NCBI GenBank assembly: GCA_049670505.1
Contig: JBATTK010000016.1
Location: 1-11,022, forward strand
Reading direction: 5' to 3'
Length of the DNA: 11,022 nucleotides
Source: JBATTK01 sp049670505
GTDB taxonomy: Bacteria > Bacteroidota > Bacteroidia > Flavobacteriales > Flavobacteriaceae
The position numbers and the translations under genes are program-made. Under the pieces are notes generated by a model. It was not told the DNA's origin. It saw only the letters and a program-made list of their open reading frames with translations, and did not search any database. Of the stretch, positions 1 to 6,640 are shown in pieces (within the stretch, counting starts at the first letter, position 1; every line of letters begins with the position of its first letter).

Positions 1-34
1 CTGTATATCCTCCCTTCCCAAAACAGGTGTTTTG
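1..34 (-). promoter_or_regulatory. Short intergenic gap with a dyad and an SD-like purine tract ahead of the next (unseen) gene
   Basis: Positions 19-34 read CAAAACAGGTGTTTTG, a perfect inverted repeat with 7-bp arms and a 2-bp centre. A 2-nt loop is too tight for a good RNA hairpin and no T-tract follows, so a terminator is unlikely; a protein-binding dyad or chance are the alternatives. On the minus strand the purine run AGGGAGG (15-9) follows, eight bases before the window edge. That would suit a ribosome binding site for a gene starting just outside. From operon convention in this phylum I would expect a CusB-type periplasmic adaptor there, but it is not in view. Confidence 0.3.
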
Positions 35-580
35 TTATTGAATTGTTTCGGTTACTTGTCCGCATTTCAACATTTTTTCACCATAATAGGGATTGCGTAT
101 CCGGTCATCATCTGAAAACCAATAACCGCCATCACCGTTAAAAGCCATTGGGCAGAATTTTTTGTAAAGGATTCCACTGCTGATATTATCCCTAAAAAGG
201 GGCTCTACCTTGGCCGTAAAATCCGAAAACAGTTCGCGTTGTCGCTCCAAATCATCCGTTTTTGCTAATTGTCCTGTAATCGTTTTCAAGGTGTCGAGCT
301 CTTCCGCAAAGACTTCGGAGAGATGGGCCGCCGCCATCTGAGCTTCTTGAACATCGGAATTCGTCAGGGCAATCTTTAACTGAAGATAATTGCGAAATAC
401 CTTCCCCGTCATTTCATCGGAAAAAGATGCCTTCGCTATCTTTTCTTTTTTTGCTTCCATCTCGGTAGGGGAATCCGTTCCCGCCGCTTGCTTTTTCTTT
501 TCCTCTCCACAGGATGCAAAGGTGAGCACCGTTATTGCTATTAAGGTTGCATATTCATTTCGTTTCATAATACGTGTCAT
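35..580 (-). CDS. DUF3347-domain lipoprotein of a copper efflux operon
   Basis: A 181-residue predicted lipoprotein. The N-terminus has basic residues, a hydrophobic stretch (about residues 9-22) and a lipobox-like FASC ending in Cys24, followed by a charged linker (25-50). A helical domain with the DUF3347 layout occupies about 55-181. The C-terminal part carries the family hallmarks: Cys143-Pro-Met-Ala, a Trp, then Asn-Pro-Tyr-Tyr-Gly and a late Met-Leu-x-Cys-Gly. In Bacteroidota this domain occurs alone or fused to CusB-type adaptors and is thought to bind metal; the Cys and Met residues are plausible ligands (inference). The gene begins 22 nt after tolC, so it is probably co-transcribed with the pump. 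The start may be either of two close ATGs, at 580 or 568; the second gives a cleaner signal (MKRNEY). Its exact role in copper handling is unproven. Confidence 0.85.
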   Translation of the reverse strand: MTRIMKRNEYATLIAITVLTFASCGEEKKKQAAGTDSPTEMEAKKEKIAKASFSDEMTGKVFRNYLQLKIALTNSDVQEAQMAAAHLSEVFAEELDTLKTITGQLAKTDDLERQRELFSDFTAKVEPLFRDNISSGILYKKFCPMAFNGDGGYWFSDDDRIRNPYYGEKMLKCGQVTETIQ

Positions 581-602
581 TTTAAGGTTTATATATTGAT
601 TT

Positions 603-1856
603 TTATTGATTCGATAAATAATTGATAATGGCCGCCTGCGTATAATAATTTTTAGCCGCCTCTATCAGCTTCATTTGGAACTTCAACTGGAGCTCCTGAA
701 CGTCTAGGACATCGTTAAAATCGATAGTGCCCGTTTCATAACTTTTTACAAGGATACCTTCTGCATCCCTCGCTTTTTTTAAGTTTTTCACTTGGGTATT
801 GTATTGAATCCTTGACGCTGCACGCCTGTTTATCGCTGCATCCAAAAAAGTTTTCAGCTTGTTCGTTCGTTCCGTTTTTTGAGCTAGGATTTCCTGCTGT
901 TTCAATTCATTCTGTACCGTTTTGGATTTAAAGGTATTGTTGAATATGGGAATGGACAGGGAAACCATTGGCATTAAGATATCCTTTCCGTTATCGCTAA
1001 ACTCCATATTGGGCCTATCCGCTACGGGCAGGTAATCCAATCCAAAACCCAAATCTGGATTCGCTTCTTTTTGATTCAACACTTCCGACTGTTCCACGGA
1101 TAGAAAAAGCCGGTCATATTTCTGTAGTTCGGGATGTAGCTCCAACTGTATTTCCGTGCTTTCTGGTTCTTGGGGCAAGATTAGGGAATCTACAAGGACT
1201 ATGGCCACATTCCCATTCCGGTTCAATAGATGGTTGAAAAGCGATCGTTCTGCCATAAACGCCTTTTCCAAAACGGCCTTTTGTTCCTGCAATTCGTTCT
1301 GTCGAATTTGCAGACGAAGTACATCTACGGCGGAGGCATTACCGACTTCTACAGAGGTCAAGGCCAATTTTTCATAGGTTTTCAATAGCTGGATGTTTTC
1401 ATCCAGGACTTGCTGTTTTGATTTGATGTCATAAAGCCTATAGTATGATTGTGATACGGATAGCCTAAGTTTACGTTTGGTAATGGCAATATCCAAATAT
1501 TCCACATCCGCCAAGGAAGCAGCATAATTCTCCCGCGCGGTTATGGTACCGAACCATGGTAGCATTTGCCTGATGGAGAAACGGGCCTTTTGTGCTCCCG
1601 TTCTTGTTTCGGGCTCACTTACAAAAACTCCGGCGCTCAACTCCGTGTCGGGTAGCGTGTTGGCCTCTTGTATCTTCTCCTTTGAAATATGGTAACGGAG
1701 TTCAAAAGCCTGTACTTCGGGATTGTTTGCCTCGGCCTGTTCCAGGTAGGATTCTAAGGTTTGGCCATTTGTTACTAAAACGAAGAATAGCGTACAAAGT
1801 AAACAGATGCCAGACGTTAGACGCTGGAAGCTGGAAGTATAGGTACTATTTTTCAT
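603..1856 (-). CDS. TolC/CusC-family outer-membrane efflux channel
   Basis: A 417-residue TolC-family protein, normal length for the family. It should form the trimeric outer-membrane and periplasmic duct of an RND pump, here the CusA-type pump encoded upstream. A signal peptide covers about residues 1-31 (hydrophobic core 17-28, likely cleavage near Asn-Gly-Gln). The mature part shows the family's internal repeat of long amphipathic helices: about 35-205 and 240-417, each with a helix pair and short strand segments (for example around 295-305). The conserved tail with a TGTIDFNDVLD-type segment followed by a long helix is present. The start overlaps the end of the four-helix-bundle gene by 11 nt (ATGAAAAATAG), suggesting coupled translation. 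Codons about 7-15, the n-region of the signal, fall in a 7-bp repeat array, so the original start of this gene was probably altered by insertion. Substrate is inferred from context only. Confidence 0.92.
   Translation of the reverse strand: MKNSTYTSSFQRLTSGICLLCTLFFVLVTNGQTLESYLEQAEANNPEVQAFELRYHISKEKIQEANTLPDTELSAGVFVSEPETRTGAQKARFSIRQMLPWFGTITARENYAASLADVEYLDIAITKRKLRLSVSQSYYRLYDIKSKQQVLDENIQLLKTYEKLALTSVEVGNASAVDVLRLQIRQNELQEQKAVLEKAFMAERSLFNHLLNRNGNVAIVLVDSLILPQEPESTEIQLELHPELQKYDRLFLSVEQSEVLNQKEANPDLGFGLDYLPVADRPNMEFSDNGKDILMPMVSLSIPIFNNTFKSKTVQNELKQQEILAQKTERTNKLKTFLDAAINRRAASRIQYNTQVKNLKKARDAEGILVKSYETGTIDFNDVLDVQELQLKFQMKLIEAAKNYYTQAAIINYLSNQ
1810..1837 (+). repeat. Left heptad array (inverted relative to the array at 2241-2282)
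   Basis: Four consecutive 7-bp units can be read on the plus strand: two of the type NNAGACG, then two identical CTGGAAG units. The last two plus flanking bases form 1820-1838, which matches the reverse complement of 2261-2279 at 18 of 19 positions. The array lies inside the first codons of tolC and just past the end of the four-helix-bundle gene. Confidence 0.8.
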
Positions 1857-2279
1857 AATTTTTCCAATTTTGATGAAGCTTGGTCAACATTCTCCCGACC
1901 TTGTCATTCTTAGTAGTGAAATCTTCAAAAACTTTTTTTGTGATATACTTACATTCCAAAGCGTAGGTCAACCAGTCCTCGGTTTCCGAATTTGAACCTA
2001 AAGCGTTAATTAAATGCTGCTTAAATACTGCATCATAGGTCCTTTTTGCCCATCCTTCACTTATATTGGCACTAACGGAGCGTGAAGAACGAACTATTTG
2101 GGACGTTAATGAATAGGCTTCTTCCTTTGGAAACTTTCTGGTTGTCCAAAAAATCTCCATTGCCAGGGCAAAAGCCTCTTTATGTACATCTAAATCCCTA
2201 TACGATTTTATCATAATTTCTACTATTTAGATTTCAATAATTTCCAGTTTCCAGTTTCCAACTTCAAGCTTCCAGCGTC
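1820..2279 (-). mobile_element. Putative inverted-repeat-bounded module carrying a four-helix-bundle gene
   Basis: A 460-bp segment is bounded by a 19-bp inverted repeat (consensus GACGCTGGAAGCTKGAAGT, one mismatch) and contains a single gene of the four-helix-bundle/S23 family. Both ends continue into 7-bp tandem arrays. The segment sits between cusA and tolC, two genes often adjacent in related operons, and its ends encode non-conserved extremities of both proteins. There is no transposase and no clear target-site duplication, so if it is mobile it must be moved in trans or by recombination between repeats. Related genes occur in rRNA intervening sequences of Leptospira and other bacteria, whose ends also pair. 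The repeats are seen directly; mobility is inference. Confidence 0.45.
1846..2214 (-). CDS. Four-helix-bundle protein (23S rRNA intervening-sequence / S23 family, Avd-like)
   Basis: A 122-residue protein, the standard family length. It shows the usual series: an aromatic-Arg-Asp-Leu-x-Val start (residues 5-10, SYRDLDV), a Phe-Pro-x-x-Glu turn (28-32), the Leu-Thr-Ser-Gln-Ile then Arg-Ser-Ser-Arg-Ser-Val-x-Ala-Asn-Ile-x-Glu-Gly stretch (about 36-54), and Ala-Leu-Gly-Ser-x-x-Glu (71-77) entering the third helix. Four amphipathic helices span about 8-26, 32-54, 62-88 and 92-120. Homologues are encoded in intervening sequences of bacterial 23S rRNA, occur as stand-alone genes, and share the fold of Avd, the pentameric nucleic-acid-binding accessory protein of diversity-generating retroelements. 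The function of stand-alone members is unknown. It starts 8 nt after the cusA stop and its stop codon overlaps the tolC start, so it is embedded in the efflux operon. Flanking inverted heptad repeats suggest insertion. No reverse transcriptase is nearby. Confidence 0.9.
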   Translation of the reverse strand: MIKSYRDLDVHKEAFALAMEIFWTTRKFPKEEAYSLTSQIVRSSRSVSANISEGWAKRTYDAVFKQHLINALGSNSETEDWLTYALECKYITKKVFEDFTTKNDKVGRMLTKLHQNWKNYEK

Positions 2280-5200
2280 AAGTTTCATCTCCTCCCTCCA
2301 ACTGTAGAGCACAGGAACCACCAACAAGGTGATTAGCGCGATAAGCATTCCACCAAAACTTGGGACGGCCATAGGTATCATAATATCGCTTCCTCTACCT
2401 GTGGAAGTCAGTATAGGCAATAAGGCCAGTAGGGTCGTTGCCGTGGTCATTAAACAAGGACGTATCCGCTTCTCCCCGGCTTCTACCACAGATGCCCGAA
2501 CGTTTTCCAAGGTCTTGGGCCTGTTCCTTTCAAAAGTTTGTGTCAAGTAGGTAGCCATTACCACCCCGTCATCTGTAGCGATTCCAAAAAGGGCGATAAA
2601 GCCCACCCACACCGCTACACTTAAATTTATGGGATGCATTTGGAACAAATCGCGAAGATTCTCTCCTAGGAAGCTAAAGTTCAGGAACCAGTCCTGCCCG
2701 TAGCACCATATCATTAGAAACCCTCCTGCGAACGCCACTGCAATCCCGGTAAATACCATCAGCGAAGTGGCTACGGAGCGAAACTGGAAATACAGGATCA
2801 AAAAAATAACAAGCAATGCCAAGGGCACCACAACGGACAAGGTTTTTTCTGCCCTTAATTGGTTTTCATAGGTGCCCGTAAATTGATAGTTGATTCCTTT
2901 GGGAACGATTAAATCCCCGCTATCTATTTTTTCCTGTATCAGGGCCTGTGAGTTTTCTACCACATTGACTTCCGCATAGCCGTCCAGTTTATCAAAAAGC
3001 ACATAACCCACCAGAAAAGTATCCTCACTTTTAATGACTTGTGGGCCTTTTTCATAACGGATGTTGACCAATTCACTTAAAGGAACCGCACTGCCTTTGG
3101 CTACGGGAACATAAATACCTTTGATGTCCGTTGGATTTTCCCGAAGCTCCCTGGGGTATCTTACCCGAACCCCGTAACGTTCCCTGCCTTCTACGGTCTG
3201 GGTAAGCGTCATACCTCCCACGGCAATTTCAAGTACCCTTTGTACATCCTCCACCAAGATGCCATAGCGCACTAATTTTTCTCTATCGATATCGATTAGC
3301 AGATATGGCTTTCCTACGATTCTATCAGCAAAGACCGCTTCATCTTTGACGCCTTCGGCCTCTTTTAAAATATGTTCCAATTGGATACCAAAGGCCTCGA
3401 TCTGTTTCAGATCTGTACCTTTTACTTTGATGCCCATAGGTGCCCGCATACCTGTTTGCAGCATGACCAATCGGGTTTCTATAGGCTGCAATTTGGGCGC
3501 TGAAGTTACGCCGGGCAACCGCGTTACCCTTACGATTTCGTTCCAGATATCGTCAGGGGACCGGATTTCCGGGCGCCAGTTGCGGTAGTACTCCCCATCA
3601 TTGTCTGGGACTAAATCATCTCTGGTCACATTGAACTGCTCCACTGCACTCGAACTGACGGGGGAATTGGGATTTTCCAAGAATTTTCCATCGGTAAGTT
3701 CAAAAAGGCCTTTGTCATTTACTTTAAAGCGTTGTCGTTTTCCTGCTTTGTTGAGCATATATTCGGGTTTATACCGAATCATATTCTCGTACATGGATAA
3801 GGGGGCAGGGTCAAGCGCGGACTCGGTTCTTCCTGCCTTACCGACTACCGTTTCTATTTCAGGGATACTGGCCACGGCCATATCCAACTGTTGCAGTACT
3901 CGTTTATTTTCGGCTATACCTGCATGGGGGAGGGAAGTCGGCATTAAAAGGAACGAGCCTTCGTTCAGGGCGGGCATAAATTCTTTGCCCGTATTTCGCA
4001 TAATCAGTATACCAAAAACAACGATTACCGTTGGAACGGAAAGGAATAATAGTTTGTTTCGCAATGCCCATTGTAATATTTGCGAATAGTATTTTCTAAA
4101 GATGGTAAATATGGCCAACAGCCCAAAACATACCAATCCAACAAAAACAAGGTTCATGGATATACTTCTATCAAAGCCTAGAGGTCGCCAGTAGGTTGCC
4201 AGAAGGAACACAATGACGGTAACCGAAATAATAATATTGATAAGATTGGCCCTTTTATCGGATAGCGAAAATCCATTGAATATGCGCGAAGCCCATTCGG
4301 GGTTTTTAAGTAGTCCTACCGAACCAAATGCTATTAAGATCAATCCCAACCAAAAGCCATACATAAGGGCTAGCATTCCAAGAAGGATACCTGCGATATG
4401 AATAACGTATCCCATCACACTTCTACGATTCTTTCTCCTAAAGAGAAAAGCCGCAAACGGAGGTATTAGAAATAGGGCAACGATCAAGGATGCCGTTAAA
4501 GCCATGGTTTTGGTAAAGGCCAACGGGCGGAACAATTTTCCTTCTGCACCTATCATGGTAAATACAGGAATAAAACTGATGATCGTGGTCAATACGGCCG
4601 TAAGTATTGCTCCGGAAACTTCAACCGTAGCGTTATAGACTATGGTATTGATCGATGGAGGTTGGAGATTGCCGTCCGAGACCTTGTTTCCGACTTCCAG
4701 TTTCTCTTTTTCCTCGTCGAGATGCCGAATGATATTTTCGGAGAGAATGACCCCCACATCTACCATGGTGCCTATGGCAATGGCGATACCTGAGAGTGCA
4801 ACGATATTGGCATCGACCTCAAAAAGTTTCATGGCGATAAAGACCATTAAGACCGCCACGGGCAACAGTCCGGAAATAAGAACGGAAGCCCGTAGGTTAA
4901 ATACCATGATAATAATGACCAAAATAGTGACCAATATTTCCAAGGTCAAGGCTTCATTAAGCGTTCCCAAGGTTTCCTGGATCAGTTCCGTACGATCGTA
5001 GAATGGAACCAAGGTCAGTTGTGAGGTACGTCCATCGCTCAATTTTTTGGAGGGCAGTCCGGCACCCATTTCCGCAATTTTTTCCTTTACATTATTAATG
5101 ACCTCCAAAGGATTGGCCCCATATCTGGCAACAACGACCCCGCCAACGACCTCCGCACCCTCTTTATCCAATATTCCTCGACGCACTTCCGGTCCTAGGG

Positions 5201-6047
5201 CAACTTTGGCAATATCCCTGATACGTATTGCTGTATAGTCTTCGGAGCTGACCACGGCGTTCTTAATATCCTCCAAGGATGTGATATAGCCCAGCCCTCG
5301 AACCAGATATTCCGCCTGATTGATTTCCAAGGTCTGTGCGCCAATATCCCGGTTGCTTTGTTTTACCGCACGGACCACTTGTTGAAGTCCAATGTTGTAT
5401 TGTTTCATCAGTTCAGGGTCTACATCTATTTGATATTCCTGAACATACCCCCCAATGGAGGCTACTTCGGACACGCCACTGGCTGCCGATAACGCATATT
5501 TTACATAGTAATCCTGAACGCTCCGCAATTCCTGAAGATCCCAGCCTCCTGTTACTGCTCCGTTTTCATCCCTCCCTTCCAGCGTATACCAGAAAATTTG
5601 TCCCAATCCGGTGGCATCAGGCCCCAGGGAAGGATTTACACCTTGGGGCAACAGATCAGAAGGTAACGAATTCAGTTTTTCCAGAATGCGGCTGCGACTC
5701 CAATAGAATTCCACGTCTTCTTCAAAAATGATGTAGATACTGGAGAATCCGAACATGGAAGAGCTTCTAATGGTTTTTACACCCGGGATTCCCAAAAGTG
5801 AAGTGGTCAATGGATAGGAAATCTGGTCCTCAATGTCCTGCGGGGAACGACCCTCCCACGAAGTAAAGACAATTTGTTGGTTCTCACCAATATCCGGTAT
5901 GGCATCTACCGCCACGGGATTATTGGGCAAGAAGCCCGTATTCCAATTGAAGGGCGCATTTACAATGCCCCAACCCACGAAGAGTGCCAATAGCAAAACT
6001 GCTACCAGTTTGTTATCGATAAGAAATTTGATGCTTTTATTCAGCAT
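2223..6047 (-). CDS. cusA: CusA-type Cu(I)/Ag(I) RND efflux pump, inner-membrane subunit
   Basis: A 1274-residue heavy-metal RND transporter that uses the proton gradient to export ions through an adaptor and outer-membrane channel. The three methionines of the E. coli CusA metal site (M573, M623, M672) have clear counterparts: Met702 (in LMPTSLP), Met752 (in APLSMYE) and Met862 (in RLVMLQTG). That favours copper/silver over zinc/cobalt. The TM4 segment GTMVD (Asp430) and TM10 segment GIATDDG (Asp1159/Asp1160) supply likely proton-relay acids. TM1 is about 12-30, the first porter half about 40-345, TM2-6 about 365-535, TM7 about 664-683, the second porter half about 690-1065, and the last helices about 1070-1248. 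It is some 225 residues longer than E. coli CusA: extra hydrophobic segments at about 547-650 and longer loops near 770-845 and 1115-1140, a form common in Bacteroidota. The final tail from about 1255 is encoded by 7-bp repeats and looks non-native. Confidence 0.95.
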   Translation of the reverse strand: MLNKSIKFLIDNKLVAVLLLALFVGWGIVNAPFNWNTGFLPNNPVAVDAIPDIGENQQIVFTSWEGRSPQDIEDQISYPLTTSLLGIPGVKTIRSSSMFGFSSIYIIFEEDVEFYWSRSRILEKLNSLPSDLLPQGVNPSLGPDATGLGQIFWYTLEGRDENGAVTGGWDLQELRSVQDYYVKYALSAASGVSEVASIGGYVQEYQIDVDPELMKQYNIGLQQVVRAVKQSNRDIGAQTLEINQAEYLVRGLGYITSLEDIKNAVVSSEDYTAIRIRDIAKVALGPEVRRGILDKEGAEVVGGVVVARYGANPLEVINNVKEKIAEMGAGLPSKKLSDGRTSQLTLVPFYDRTELIQETLGTLNEALTLEILVTILVIIIMVFNLRASVLISGLLPVAVLMVFIAMKLFEVDANIVALSGIAIAIGTMVDVGVILSENIIRHLDEEKEKLEVGNKVSDGNLQPPSINTIVYNATVEVSGAILTAVLTTIISFIPVFTMIGAEGKLFRPLAFTKTMALTASLIVALFLIPPFAAFLFRRKNRRSVMGYVIHIAGILLGMLALMYGFWLGLILIAFGSVGLLKNPEWASRIFNGFSLSDKRANLINIIISVTVIVFLLATYWRPLGFDRSISMNLVFVGLVCFGLLAIFTIFRKYYSQILQWALRNKLLFLSVPTVIVVFGILIMRNTGKEFMPALNEGSFLLMPTSLPHAGIAENKRVLQQLDMAVASIPEIETVVGKAGRTESALDPAPLSMYENMIRYKPEYMLNKAGKRQRFKVNDKGLFELTDGKFLENPNSPVSSSAVEQFNVTRDDLVPDNDGEYYRNWRPEIRSPDDIWNEIVRVTRLPGVTSAPKLQPIETRLVMLQTGMRAPMGIKVKGTDLKQIEAFGIQLEHILKEAEGVKDEAVFADRIVGKPYLLIDIDREKLVRYGILVEDVQRVLEIAVGGMTLTQTVEGRERYGVRVRYPRELRENPTDIKGIYVPVAKGSAVPLSELVNIRYEKGPQVIKSEDTFLVGYVLFDKLDGYAEVNVVENSQALIQEKIDSGDLIVPKGINYQFTGTYENQLRAEKTLSVVVPLALLVIFLILYFQFRSVATSLMVFTGIAVAFAGGFLMIWCYGQDWFLNFSFLGENLRDLFQMHPINLSVAVWVGFIALFGIATDDGVVMATYLTQTFERNRPKTLENVRASVVEAGEKRIRPCLMTTATTLLALLPILTSTGRGSDIMIPMAVPSFGGMLIALITLLVVPVLYSWREEMKLDAGSLKLETGNWKLLKSK
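2241..2282 (-). repeat. Right heptad array (six 7-bp units, inverted relative to the array at 1810-1837)
   Basis: Read on the minus strand, positions 2282-2241 divide into six contiguous 7-mers: one CTTGACG unit followed by five that fit YTKGAAR, of which the last two are identical (CTGGAAA). The unit order (a GACG-ending unit, then CTGGAAG) mirrors that of the left array. The array encodes the last residues of CusA. Because 21 nt is seven codons, the tail is quasi-periodic (LDAGSLK then LETGNWK). Confidence 0.85.
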
Positions 6048-6110
6048 AGGAATTGATGATTAAACCATTAGAAATCCGTGCGGGAAGAAACCACACAAAG
6101 AACGAGTTGG

Positions 6111-6137
6111 GCCCAATACCGGCACTTGCCGTTGGGC
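6111..6137 (-). promoter_or_regulatory. Bulged stem-loop in the leader between the HYC_CC_PP gene and cusA
   Basis: On the minus strand, GCCCAA (6137-6132) can pair with TTGGGC (6116-6111). Inside this, CGGCA (6131-6127) pairs with TGCCG (6124-6120), leaving a GTA bulge and a small loop. This is the strongest hairpin in the 111-nt gap. It is not followed by a T-tract, so it does not look like an intrinsic terminator. It may be an mRNA processing or stability element, or an attenuator setting the ratio of the small protein to the pump. The adjacent TTGGGCCCAA (6107-6116) is a perfect 10-bp palindrome offering an alternative pairing. The structure is seen; the role is inferred. Confidence 0.4.
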
Positions 6138-6158
6138 TTCATATCCAAAGCTTAAAAA

Positions 6159-6587
6159 TCAAATGAGAAAAGTCTGATCGAGTACCTGAATGTCTCGTAT
6201 CAGTGGGGGAGGGGCATATTTCTTAAACGGGACGATGTTTTCGTCAACACCTTGAAATAAGGTAATATATGACTGAATGAAGGTTGTCATAAAGACCTGC
6301 TGCTCAAAAGTGAGTTGATCGAAGGAAATTTTTAGGTGGTCTTGACCTTCCAAAACAATTTCCATATCGGTACAGCAACCCATTTCCATGTCCATTTGCA
6401 TCATGGAACACTTGCTGGAAGATTTGGAAGTCTCTGCCTTCATAGCACAACCATCGGCAGCTTCAAAAAGGCTGAAATCTACTAGATGGTCCCCACAGTA
6501 GTGCATGTCCACGGAGAACGACATTGTAGAGAACAGCACTAAAAGTGCCATTGATACGGATACTATTTGACGTAAAATCTCTTTCAT
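6159..6587 (-). CDS. HYC_CC_PP family protein, Cys/Met-rich and copper-operon associated
   Basis: A 142-residue protein with all three signatures that name the family: His29-Tyr30-Cys31, the Cys71-Cys72 pair, and a proline run at 127-129. The N-terminus (about 1-25) is a signal peptide or membrane anchor with basic residues followed by a hydrophobic core, so the rest should be periplasmic. Between Cys60 and Cys72 lies a dense cluster of thioether and thiol residues (Cys60, Met62, Met63, Met65, Met67, Met69, Cys71, Cys72), with a further Cys47 and Met49. Such spacing suits soft metals such as Cu(I) or Ag(I). Members of this family commonly precede CusA-type pumps in Bacteroidota; here the pump gene begins 111 nt downstream. 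A metal-sensing, buffering or delivery role is inference, as no biochemical function is known to me. The start at 6587 is preferred because the next Met (13) would leave no charged n-region. Confidence 0.85.
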   Translation of the reverse strand: MKEILRQIVSVSMALLVLFSTMSFSVDMHYCGDHLVDFSLFEAADGCAMKAETSKSSSKCSMMQMDMEMGCCTDMEIVLEGQDHLKISFDQLTFEQQVFMTTFIQSYITLFQGVDENIVPFKKYAPPPLIRDIQVLDQTFLI

Positions 6588-6595
6588 CTATGGTA

Positions 6596-6603
6596 CAAAA
6601 CTA
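6596..6603 (-). promoter_or_regulatory. Possible Bacteroidota -7 promoter element upstream of the efflux operon
   Basis: The minus strand reads TAGTTTTG, an exact match to the Bacteroidota -7 consensus TAnnTTTG, in the 53-nt gap before the HYC_CC_PP gene. The element ends only eight nucleotides before the ATG, so the transcript would be nearly leaderless. I see no convincing TTG-type -33 element at the right distance. It could mark the promoter of the copper operon or be a chance match. Confidence 0.25.
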
Positions 6604-6640
6604 CAAAATTCCGGGATTTATTGTTTTTATTAACTTAAGT

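Noticed and set aside
1156..1858. Plus-strand open frames opposite tolC
   Set aside because: They are shadows of a clear TolC-family gene and lack protein-like features.
1846..2214. A complete diversity-generating retroelement (the protein is Avd-like)
   Set aside because: No reverse transcriptase, no template/variable repeat pair and no C-type lectin-like target gene are present in the window.
1846..2214. Annotation as a ribosomal protein S23
   Set aside because: That name is historical; the family derives from rRNA intervening sequences and there is no rRNA here or evidence of a ribosomal role.
2329..6063. Several open frames of 62-162 codons on the plus strand opposite cusA
   Set aside because: They lie antisense to a long, strongly conserved coding sequence, show no recognisable domains, and have amino-acid composition typical of reverse-frame shadows.
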